NCBI RefSeq assembly: GCF_938030685.1
Contig: NZ_CALHHX010000139.1
Coordinates: forward strand, 1-12,796
Length of the DNA stretch: 12,796 nucleotides
Direction of reading: 5' to 3'
Origin: an uncultured Campylobacter sp.
GTDB taxonomy: Bacteria > Campylobacterota > Campylobacteria > Campylobacterales > Campylobacteraceae
The notes under the pieces were generated by a model that ran no database searches, was not told the DNA's origin, and saw only the letters and a program-made list of their open reading frames with translations. Position 1 is the stretch's first letter. Every line of letters begins with the position of its first letter. A program made the position numbers and the translations under genes. This document shows positions 1-5,384 of the stretch, one piece after another.

Positions 1-2
1 GA

Positions 3-170
3 TTTCGTCGCATAAAAAGCTTATTATTGGCGGTTGCGTCAGGGGATGAAAATTTTTATAAAATCAAATTTTTCTATGAAAATTGTACGCTGGAGTCTTG
101 TGCTAAAAATAGCAAAGACGGTGCGGTAGTTAAAATTCCATTAAAAGGAAATGCGATTTTAAATGAATAA
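3..170 (+). CDS. C-terminal end of an unidentified protein (cut by window edge)
   Basis: The frame is open from the left edge to TAA at 168-170 and gives 55 residues ending in KGNAILNE. The other two forward frames are closed in this stretch. Its 3' end overlaps the next gene by 8 bases, the same tight packing as the rest of the cluster, which favours a real coding end. I do not recognise the family. It contains two cysteines in a short basic segment and no membrane segment. It could be the end of a toxin, of another immunity protein or of an unrelated gene. The start lies outside the window. Confidence 0.5.
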   Translation, partial: FRRIKSLLLAVASGDENFYKIKFFYENCTLESCAKNSKDGAVVKIPLKGNAILNE

Positions 171-534
171 AAAGACGATTTTAACTATTTTATCGGGAAT
201 AGTCGAAGATGGCGATTATATCTCTTTATGGGAGATCGTTTGGGAATTAAATTCTATTAACGTTCCCAATTCGCTTAAAGTGGCGAAAGAAATTTTATTG
301 TTTTTATACGAGCAAGGTTATATAAGATTGTTTAGTTCAAATTGGGGTTGTGGCACAGAAATGAAAGAGATATGTGATAAATCTGAAATTTTAAATATTT
401 TAAGAGATGATAAAAATTATGAGCCGGTCGGCGTAAATAGTAAATATTTTTGCGTAACTGAAACAGAGCGGGGAAGAGCTTATTATGTAAAACAAGACCA
501 AAATTCTAAAAATAGTTTGGACGGTATAAAATGA
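163..534 (+). CDS. Small protein of unknown family, winged-helix-like; putative immunity protein
   Basis: 123 residues. The layout resembles a winged helix: a predicted N-terminal helix pair (about residues 4-30), a helix around 38-52 containing AKEILLFLYEQGYIRLF, and a C-terminal strand region with KYFCVTETERGRAYY, the wing-like ending seen in many small regulators and some immunity proteins. No signal peptide or membrane segment. The ATG overlaps the end of the preceding gene and its stop overlaps the next start (ATGA), so translational coupling is likely. The only upstream purine-rich match (AAGGA, 145-149) is too far away to be a good ribosome binding site, which also fits coupling. The function is inferred from neighbouring immunity-like genes. 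A transcriptional regulator is the alternative. Confidence 0.7.
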   Translation: MNKKTILTILSGIVEDGDYISLWEIVWELNSINVPNSLKVAKEILLFLYEQGYIRLFSSNWGCGTEMKEICDKSEILNILRDDKNYEPVGVNSKYFCVTETERGRAYYVKQDQNSKNSLDGIK

Positions 535-791
535 GAATAAAAGCGCTCGATCTAAATTTAAGCCCGTATGTCTATTTCTTTAGTGAAGCGGAAGATTTTC
601 GGTTTAAGATTTTTAAAGATTTTCAAGCCGCAAGCGGGAAAAGACCACTGGATTTTTATGAGCTTGAGGCGTTTAGCCTAATGAAAAGCACCGAAGTCTA
701 TGAGACCGACTCTATCGCTAGCACATTAATTCATAATTTTAGTTTATGCGATGAGGATGTAAGAGATATTTTAATAATGCTATTTGGGTAG
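531..791 (+). CDS. Small acidic protein of unknown function
   Basis: 86 residues, beginning at an ATG that overlaps the stop of the previous gene by four bases (ATGA). It has an aromatic N-terminal third (PYVYFF, FRFKIF) and a C-terminal helical segment SLCDEDVRDILIMLFG. No signal peptide or transmembrane helix. I do not recognise the family. The coupling to the 163-534 gene suggests the two are translated together. Size, acidity and position among immunity-like genes make an immunity role plausible but unproven. Confidence 0.65.
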   Translation: MRIKALDLNLSPYVYFFSEAEDFRFKIFKDFQAASGKRPLDFYELEAFSLMKSTEVYETDSIASTLIHNFSLCDEDVRDILIMLFG

Positions 792-822
792 TTTTATCTA
801 AATAATTTCATAGATACCGACA

Positions 823-850
823 TAAAATATAAAACTAGCGCTAATATAAA
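823..850 (+). promoter_or_regulatory. Possible sigma70-type -10 elements before the 858 gene
   Basis: The 66-bp gap after the 531-791 gene is very AT-rich and holds TAAAAT at 823-828 and TATAAA at 845-850. The first would give a leader of about 20 bases and the second an almost leaderless transcript. No clear Shine-Dalgarno sequence precedes the ATG at 858. AT-rich DNA yields such matches by chance, so this is weak. Confidence 0.22.
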
Positions 851-857
851 TTCAAAT

Positions 858-1142
858 ATGAAAAAATTTGAAGAATGGAAAATTTTAAGAGAAAATTTCT
901 TTTATTATTTAGATAAATTTATAGCTCGCTCATACGAGTATCTAAGAAATTATACTCACGCAGACGGCGCCTTTTGGGAGGAGCCAAATCGGTGGTGCCA
1001 TCATAATATGTATATGTTTATCACAGAATGCGGCAAAAAATATTATGATGAAATTTTAATTCCTAGCCTCTACAATAAATACAAACACATAGAGGTTGAT
1101 ACCGACGAAGAGGGGAATGTAACGAAGTGGTACGGGATATAA
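858..1142 (+). CDS. Small aromatic-rich protein of unknown function
   Basis: 94 residues, unusually rich in Trp, Tyr and Phe. It has an N-terminal helical segment (about residues 3-32), a central WEEPNRWCHHNMYMF stretch and a polar C-terminus DEEGNVTKWYGI. No secretion signal. The Cys-His-His cluster could bind metal, but the spacing matches no motif I know. There is no obvious ribosome binding site. The next gene starts 16 bases downstream with a good AGGAG. Unrecognised; a cytoplasmic immunity protein is the contextual guess. Confidence 0.6.
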   Translation: MKKFEEWKILRENFFYYLDKFIARSYEYLRNYTHADGAFWEEPNRWCHHNMYMFITECGKKYYDEILIPSLYNKYKHIEVDTDEEGNVTKWYGI

Positions 1143-1158
1143 AATTTAGGAGAATAAA

Positions 1159-1539
1159 ATGTCAATAAAAGAAAGGTTATTGAGAGAATTATGCTGCCTT
1201 GCCTCATTAGAGTGTCAAGAAAAATATATGCTTAACCCTACAAAGGATAAGTATTTGTTGTGCATAGATTTAATAGAAGATTGTGAGAGTGCTTGTAAAA
1301 TAGCCCTAGCGGAATCAAACAAAATTTATTTCAGTATAGAGGAACGTAAAGCGATAGCCAAAATGCTAGATAAATTTACGGTGTGTGATTCAAAATTTTG
1401 GGAGGAAGAGGAAAAGGCTTCTATGACAGACTATGAAGATTTTATATACCACAATAGCACCTTTTGCGGATTGCGCGAGTTAGCCCTAAAAACAATCCAA
1501 ATTTTTGGTTATGAGCTTGACGACTTCGACTATGACTAA
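1159..1539 (+). CDS. Unassigned family, copy 1 of 3; putative immunity protein
   Basis: 126 residues, preceded by AGGAG about 7 bases before the ATG. It shares a plan with the genes at 3405 and 3831: an N-terminal LxxLASLEcQxKYM segment (residues 11-24), a middle helical region, then a conserved ending LRELALKTIQIFGYELDDFD (residues 105-124). This copy lacks the first ~10 residues of the other two and its middle is strongly diverged. All-helical and acidic with no membrane segment. Three family members among recognisable immunity genes argue for an immunity role, but I cannot name the family. It forms a close pair with the SUKH gene (24-base gap). Confidence 0.72.
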   Translation: MSIKERLLRELCCLASLECQEKYMLNPTKDKYLLCIDLIEDCESACKIALAESNKIYFSIEERKAIAKMLDKFTVCDSKFWEEEEKASMTDYEDFIYHNSTFCGLRELALKTIQIFGYELDDFDYD

Positions 1540-1563
1540 AAGCCTTATAAGGATAAAAAGAAT

Positions 1564-2124
1564 ATGTATAAGCAAATAAAAGAGCTGCTAGAAAAGAGCG
1601 GTATAGAATTGAGTGAGGGTTTGAAAGAAAGCGAAATAGACAAAATAGAGCAAATTTATGAGTTTAAATTTCCAAAAAGCCTAAGAGATTTTTTATCATA
1701 TACATTGCCCATTTCGGTAAAATTTTATAATTGGAGAGACTTTAGCGATGAAAATATAAAGGAGATAAAGCAGACCATGAACTACGTCTTTAAGCACTTA
1801 AAAAACGATCCTATTGATGAAATTTTTCCAAATGAGGGCTATTGGAATACGCAAAAATGGGGTCCGATGCCCAAAGACCAATCTCGCAAGCGAGCCATTA
1901 TACTAGAAGCAGCCAAAATCGCGCCTAAGATTATACCTATATATTCTCATAGGTATATGCCGTGTATTAAATTACCGGATCCACCGGTCTTATCTATATA
2001 CTATACCGACGTCATCTATTATGGGAAAAATTTATATGACTACTTTTTGAGGGAATTTAGCAAAAATCCTCTTGAGCCGGTCGGAAAATGCCCGTATGTG
2101 CCTTTTTGGTCTAATTTATACTAA
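1564..2124 (+). CDS. SUKH-family (SMI1/KNR4) immunity protein
   Basis: 186 residues. Residues 22-44 carry the characteristic SUKH opening, with SEIDKIEQIYEFKFPKSLRD followed by FLSY: a helix and the short 'FP.sLr.fl' turn. The middle includes AIILEAAKIAPKIIPIYSHR (residues 111-130), and the end has DVIYYGKNLYDYFLREF (149-165), both typical of the family. SUKH proteins are cytoplasmic and commonly neutralise nuclease and other toxins delivered by contact-dependent inhibition, Rhs or type VI/VII systems. The family is broad, so the cognate toxin cannot be read from sequence. AAGGA precedes the ATG by about 9 bases. About 92 non-coding bases follow. Confidence 0.82.
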   Translation: MYKQIKELLEKSGIELSEGLKESEIDKIEQIYEFKFPKSLRDFLSYTLPISVKFYNWRDFSDENIKEIKQTMNYVFKHLKNDPIDEIFPNEGYWNTQKWGPMPKDQSRKRAIILEAAKIAPKIIPIYSHRYMPCIKLPDPPVLSIYYTDVIYYGKNLYDYFLREFSKNPLEPVGKCPYVPFWSNLY

Positions 2125-2186
2125 AATTTAATAAAGGCGAGTTTGCGTTAATCTGCGTTTGTTTGATTTTTAGAATTTAAAGAAAA

Positions 2187-2200
2187 TATGCGTTAGCATA
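2187..2200 (+). other. Small perfect hairpin upstream of the barstar-like gene
   Basis: TATGC-GTTA-GCATA forms a 5-bp stem with a 4-base loop in the 92-bp gap before the 2217 gene, about 16 bases upstream of its start. There is no T-run after it, so it is not a standard terminator. It could be chance or a leader structure. Confidence 0.2.
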
Positions 2201-2216
2201 GTTAAAGCGAGGAAAA

Positions 2217-2696
2217 ATGATAGAAGTAGTGATTGACTTTGATGAGTTACAAAAAGACAGAAGATATATTGATGAATGGCATGATTATTGCCCTAAAGAA
2301 ATAGAGCATAAGTTATACTCCTATCTATCTGAAAAGTTAGCCTTGCCGCTGCGTATCGGCCCTGATGCATTCGCGGACTTCTTTTGGTTTCTACGATTTA
2401 AAGAATGGAAAGACTACAGCGAGGAAGAATGGGAGCAATATGAAGATAAGGACGAATGGGAAAGCTATAGCGAATACATCGAAGAAAAAGAAGAAAACTC
2501 GAGATATGGGTTAAAAAATAAGCAGGGCGTTCGAGACGATTTAAAGCTAATTTTCTTACATTTCAATGCATTTAAGAAAAAATACGGTGATTTGGCTGAG
2601 CAGTTACTCGATGTGATACAATTTACGCTCTCGGAAACCGCTAAATACCCAGATCACGATGACTTGCTTGATATTCAAATAGAAATTCGAAGCTAG
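2217..2696 (+). CDS. Barstar-like ribonuclease inhibitor (immunity protein) with acidic insertion
   Basis: 159 residues against about 90 for barstar. The N-terminus gives a short strand (EVVIDFDEL), then a helix ending in LSEKLALPLRIG, close to barstar's LKKELALPEYYG, followed by DAFADFFWFL at the place of barstar helix 2. The C-terminal third (DLKLIFLHFNAFKK, a long helix around 125-142, then LLDIQIEI) matches barstar strand 2, helix and strand 3. Between them, residues about 62-95 form an extra, strongly acidic Glu/Trp/Tyr-rich segment. Barstar's key Asp39 position appears to hold an aromatic residue here, so the target RNase or contact surface may differ. GAGGA precedes the ATG. Cytoplasmic, no signal peptide. 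The assignment is by motif and fold order only. Confidence 0.65.
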   Translation: MIEVVIDFDELQKDRRYIDEWHDYCPKEIEHKLYSYLSEKLALPLRIGPDAFADFFWFLRFKEWKDYSEEEWEQYEDKDEWESYSEYIEEKEENSRYGLKNKQGVRDDLKLIFLHFNAFKKKYGDLAEQLLDVIQFTLSETAKYPDHDDLLDIQIEIRS

Positions 2697-2745
2697 AAGA
2701 GATTATGAAGCGGCGATGAGAAATGAATTTTAAGGAAAGTAGTGA

Positions 2746-3018
2746 ATGAGACATGGCAATTCGATATTTTTAAATTTATTCCGTAATTACGAAGATGAAT
2801 TTGCCGGAGTCGGTCGGTGCGACTTTGTAATTTATTTGGAAGAGTTGGTTAAGGCTGGAGAATATGGTATAGCGCTGGAAGATTTTTTAGTTCAAATGTA
2901 TGAATATGATATAAAAATTTCTTCTAACGACTTAACAATTATAAAAAATTTATGCGAAGGCGTGAATATAAGTAGTGATTTATGGTCGGTTCTAAACATT
3001 AGAGCGGCGGGCGATTAA
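2746..3018 (+). CDS. MafI-like helical immunity protein
   Basis: 90 residues, all-helical in appearance. The core AGEYGIALEDFLVQMYEYD (residues 37-55), followed by IKISSNDLTIIKNLC and a final NISSDLW, has the pattern I associate with MafI-type immunity proteins: a 'gEyelAle.L...iyE.di.is..e...i..l' repeat of helices. MafI proteins protect Neisseria from secreted MafB toxins, and related proteins occur beside many polymorphic toxins. AAGGA lies about 9 bases before the ATG. No toxin gene is adjacent. Any similar small helical immunity family would also fit. Confidence 0.6.
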   Translation: MRHGNSIFLNLFRNYEDEFAGVGRCDFVIYLEELVKAGEYGIALEDFLVQMYEYDIKISSNDLTIIKNLCEGVNISSDLWSVLNIRAAGD

Positions 3019-3039
3019 AAATATACCGAAAGAGGGTCA

Positions 3040-3312
3040 ATGATAGAGGAATATATAAAAATAATAGAGGATTTTTTGCAAAACAGAATCGACGTATTTG
3101 AATTTGAAAAGATATATTGGGATAAATTTATGAATGATAAAAATTTTCCCGACGAATATTATGAGCCGCTTAATAGACTTCTTACTGACATCGATGAATT
3201 CGAACCAGACGAAGAGTTGAGGGGTGATGATACGGTAGGCGATTCATTAAGTGAAGAGGATCTAAGGGAGTGCGCGAAAAAGGCTTTAAAACAAATTACG
3301 CTTTTAAAATAG
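3040..3312 (+). CDS. Colicin D immunity-like protein
   Basis: 90 residues. An N-terminal helix (IEEYIKIIEDFLQNRI) is followed by FEFEKIYWDKF, then LLTDIDEFEPDEELR (residues 47-61) and SEEDLRECAKKALKQI (71-86). The order of a helix, an acidic FEPD-x-(D/E) loop and a final helix with a basic end matches the colicin D self-immunity family, whose members bind the tRNA-cleaving domain of colicin D-like toxins. The high acidity suits masking a basic RNA-binding toxin. It starts 21 bases after the MafI-like gene, probably in the same transcript. Confidence 0.65.
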   Translation: MIEEYIKIIEDFLQNRIDVFEFEKIYWDKFMNDKNFPDEYYEPLNRLLTDIDEFEPDEELRGDDTVGDSLSEEDLRECAKKALKQITLLK

Positions 3313-3362
3313 TAGTTTTATAAAATGATAATTTTTGCGAGAATTTTAAAAATATATTACGA

Positions 3363-3368
3363 TATAAT
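3363..3368 (+). promoter_or_regulatory. Candidate promoter -10 (TATAAT) before the duplicated pair
   Basis: A perfect TATAAT follows an AT-rich, T-rich stretch (3313-3360) and precedes GCGCGC, which would give a leader of about 30 bases before the ATG at 3405. There is no good -35 at standard spacing, but Campylobacter sigma70 promoters typically lack one. The 92-bp gap after the colicin D immunity-like gene also argues for a new transcription start. Confidence 0.5.
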
Positions 3369-3404
3369 GCGCGCAAACCCACATCCCAATAAAAGGAAAC
3401 CTAA

Positions 3405-3794
3405 ATGCGAATTAACGGAAAAGAGATATTTGAGAAAGGCGGTCTTATGTTTAATTTAAGCCGAATGGCTTCTTTGGAATACCAGGATAAGTATCTAGTA
3501 CATGCCACGGCTAAATATTATGAAGATCCATCTGAAATGGCAGATATTTTATATACTGAATGTAAAAATGCTTTATTGGAGCAATTTGAATTCTGCTTCT
3601 TGCCCTATGAAAGAGAGATCTTAAAAGAGCTTGCAGAGCTTATTTATAAATACTTTAAAGATCAAAGCTTGCTAGAAGGAGATACTTACGATTATCTAGT
3701 CTATCAGAACAAATCCTGGATAGAGGTTAGAGAGTTGGCCTTAAAGACCTTGCACATTTTTGGCTACGATTTGGACGACTTCGATCTATATTAA
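3405..3794 (+). CDS. Unassigned family, copy 2 of 3; putative immunity protein
   Basis: 129 residues. Starts with MRINGKEIF and has SRMASLEYQDKY (residues 19-30), DPSEMADILYTECKNALLEQ (41-60), the FEFCFLPYER block (61-70) and the family ending VRELALKTLHIFGYDLDDFD (108-127). AAGGA sits 7-8 bases before the ATG. It is the closest relative of the next gene: the region 41-70 is almost unchanged between them while 71-83 and 93-100 differ. Helical, acidic, no signal peptide. The internal ATGs at residues 15 and 21 are less likely starts because the ribosome binding site fits the first. Confidence 0.78.
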   Translation: MRINGKEIFEKGGLMFNLSRMASLEYQDKYLVHATAKYYEDPSEMADILYTECKNALLEQFEFCFLPYEREILKELAELIYKYFKDQSLLEGDTYDYLVYQNKSWIEVRELALKTLHIFGYDLDDFDLY

Positions 3795-3830
3795 GCTCAC
3801 GAAGCAGCACTTAAATAAAAGGAAACCTAA

Positions 3831-4217
3831 ATGCAAATTGACGGAAAAGAGATATTTAAGAAAGGCGCCCTTATGCGCTACCTAAGTCGAATGGCCTCTT
3901 CGGAATATCAGGACAAATATATCGTTTACCCCACAATCAATAAATATGAAGATCCGTCGGAGATGGCAGAACTTTTATATACTGAATGCAAGAACGCTTT
4001 ATTGGAGCAATTTGAATTTTGCTTCCTGCCATACGAGAGAGATGCACTAAGGGTGCTTGTGGAGCTCATAGATAGATACTTTAAAGATCAAAGCCTGCTA
4101 GAAGGCGTATGTGAATATTTGGTCTATCACAATAAATCCTGGGTAGAAGTCAGAGAGCTAGCCTTGAAGACTTTGTATACCTTCGGATATGATTTGGAGG
4201 ACTTTGACTATGATTAA
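3831..4217 (+). CDS. Unassigned family, copy 3 of 3; putative immunity protein
   Basis: 128 residues, a tandem duplicate of the preceding gene with the same AAAGGAAACCTAA leader. It keeps SRMASSEYQDKY (19-30), DPSEMAELLYTECKNALLEQ (41-60), FEFCFLPYER (61-70) and VRELALKTLYTFGYDLEDFD (107-126). The N-terminal patch 31-40 and the helix 71-83 have changed most, which would fit adaptation to a different toxin variant, though drift is also possible. It is the last gene of the AT-rich cluster. Composition changes within about 100 bases after its stop. Confidence 0.78.
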   Translation: MQIDGKEIFKKGALMRYLSRMASSEYQDKYIVYPTINKYEDPSEMAELLYTECKNALLEQFEFCFLPYERDALRVLVELIDRYFKDQSLLEGVCEYLVYHNKSWVEVRELALKTLYTFGYDLEDFDYD

Positions 4218-4238
4218 ACCCGTATTAGACCTAGCAGA

Positions 4239-4319
4239 ATGAAATTTATCCTACATATCTTTAATCTGCTGCTATGCCTAAGCGCTTGGGTTCCGCTTGG
4301 TTGTATACAGCGAAAATAA
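4239..4319 (+). CDS. Possible 26-residue lipoprotein-like peptide
   Basis: ATG to TAA encodes a peptide with one Lys, a hydrophobic core (FILHIFNLLLCLSAWVPLG) and then CIQRK. It looks like a bare lipoprotein signal peptide with a cysteine at residue 22 preceded by PLG, a non-ideal lipobox, so the mature part would be five residues. It begins 21 bases after the last cluster gene. No Shine-Dalgarno sequence is visible. It could be a tiny membrane peptide (colicin-release-like), the remnant of a decayed lipoprotein gene, or chance. Confidence 0.25.
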   Translation: MKFILHIFNLLLCLSAWVPLGCIQRK

Positions 4320-4481
4320 AACCGACATGCCGCGCAAACGAATGCTTTCATTTAGGTGACGTATAGTTGCGCTGCATCATAGCACGCCGTAACGATACAT
4401 CTAACGCCGCTAGGCCGTGCTCTAGCCGCTACGTCGCGATGCGCCCTATCGCTGCGCCTTAAATCCTTACGCCCGAAGCGC
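4320..4481. other. Non-coding boundary segment between AT-rich cluster and core genes
   Basis: No reading frame of note on either strand. Two short inverted repeats are present, GCTAG/CTAGC (4409-4426) and GCGAT-7-ATCGC (4436-4452). Neither is followed by a T-run in either direction, so neither is a clear terminator for the converging genes. Composition is GC-richer than the cluster to the left. No attachment-site-like direct repeat or tRNA end was found. Confidence 0.4.
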
Positions 4482-5369
4482 CTAGATCATCTTACCGACA
4501 AGTTTTTCTTTAAATTCCTTGTAAATTTCAGGCCCCGCGTGTTTGTATTCGCTCGTCAGCTTATTGTGAAATTCTGCCATATCGCCGCCGCTTTCGCGGT
4601 AGAGTTTGATCGCGTTTCGCCTTACGGCGCCGTCTTTTAGGTTGCTATCGTAGGTAATGCTCGCGTACCTTGCTCGCGCGCCGTCCTTGATCTCGCGGTA
4701 GGCCTCGCAGCCTTTGGCTCTGCCGAGCTTTGCGACGCACGCGCCGTAAAGGGCTTGCAGGCTCACGCACTGGGATATCAGCGCCTCCGCTGCGGCGAGA
4801 TCCGCTTCGGCGATTTTAGAATTTGCAGCTTTTTGTTCCTGTTGTGAGGCCTTCGGCTCCTGCTTCGCGGTTTTAGGCTCTTGTTTTGTGGCTTTTGTCC
4901 CTTGCTTTTGAGTTTTTATCTCCTGTTTCGTAGCTTTCGGTTCCGCTTTTTGGGCTTTTTTCTCCGCCGCGCCGCTTGTTTTGCTTTGTTTTGTGCCCGC
5001 TCCTGCGGCTTGCGAGGCTAGACTGATCTTTTCAAATTTCGGATTTTTGCGGTAGTTTAGATTATTAAAAAATTCTATCACGTCGTCGTAAAATTTATCG
5101 TTGCTGACGATGCCGATCTTGCCTTCCTGCCCGCAGAGCTTGCCCATCAAAAACACGATGATCTTATCGGCGAAGTCCTTTCTTTGCTTGCCGATCGTAA
5201 AAACCTCGCCTATGCTAACGCCCATCTTCGATAGGCGCGCAAGGGTCAAGGCGCCGATCTTTTTGGCGGTGTTGGAGACGATATTTAGCTCATCGCCCTC
5301 TTTTAGATTTACGACGTCGAAGATATTATCTACGTCGATATTTTCGTCGTCAATGATAAAATGGGTCAA
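4482..5369 (-). CDS. PIN/NYN-like domain protein with heptapeptide-repeat linker
   Basis: 295 residues. Residues 1-103 resemble a PIN-like (PIN_8/NYN-type) nuclease domain: FIIDDENI at the first strand, LKEGDELNIVSN, the acidic helix KDFADKIIVFLMG (64-76) and IVSNDKFYDDVIEF (87-100). The expected acidic metal ligands (D7/E9, D68, D91, D95) are all present, so a metal-dependent RNase activity is plausible. Residues about 104-190 are a low-complexity Ala/Lys/Gln linker with six 7-residue repeats (138-179). Residues 190-295 form a separate basic helical domain I do not recognise. The start is TTG, supported by AAAGGA about 8 bases upstream; no in-frame ATG fits. It lies 15 bp after the GNAT gene and is probably co-transcribed with it. 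Confidence 0.8.
   Translation of the reverse strand: MTHFIIDDENIDVDNIFDVVNLKEGDELNIVSNTAKKIGALTLARLSKMGVSIGEVFTIGKQRKDFADKIIVFLMGKLCGQEGKIGIVSNDKFYDDVIEFFNNLNYRKNPKFEKISLASQAAGAGTKQSKTSGAAEKKAQKAEPKATKQEIKTQKQGTKATKQEPKTAKQEPKASQQEQKAANSKIAEADLAAAEALISQCVSLQALYGACVAKLGRAKGCEAYREIKDGARARYASITYDSNLKDGAVRRNAIKLYRESGGDMAEFHNKLTSEYKHAGPEIYKEFKEKLVGKMI
4833..4958 (-). repeat. Six in-frame 21-bp repeats (7 residues each)
   Basis: Within the PIN-like gene, residues 138-179 consist of six units of consensus K-A/T-x-K-Q-E-P, e.g. KATKQEP and KTAKQEP, encoded by degenerate 21-bp repeats. The two clearest neighbouring units are KATKQEP (159-165) and KTAKQEP (166-172). Copy number may vary by slippage without breaking the frame. 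Confidence 0.75.
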
Positions 5370-5384
5370 AGTTTTTCCTTTAAA

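Larger units (their letters stand above)
3388..4217 (+). repeat. Tandem gene duplication, unit about 426 bp
   Basis: The 20 bases before each start codon are nearly identical (AATAAAAGGAAACCTAA directly before the ATGs at 3405 and 3831), and the coding parts remain strongly alike. The first unit runs 3388-3813 and the second starts at 3814. The duplication therefore includes the ribosome binding site but not the TATAAT at 3363. The second copy has a one-codon deletion around residue 93. Confidence 0.85.

Noticed and set aside
4409..4452. Short inverted repeats as terminators for converging transcripts
   Set aside because: Stems are only 5 bp with long loops and no T-run follows on either strand.
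4833..4958. Regular 21-bp repeats suggesting a CRISPR array
   Set aside because: The repeats are contiguous, degenerate, without spacers, and keep an open frame encoding Lys/Gln heptapeptides.
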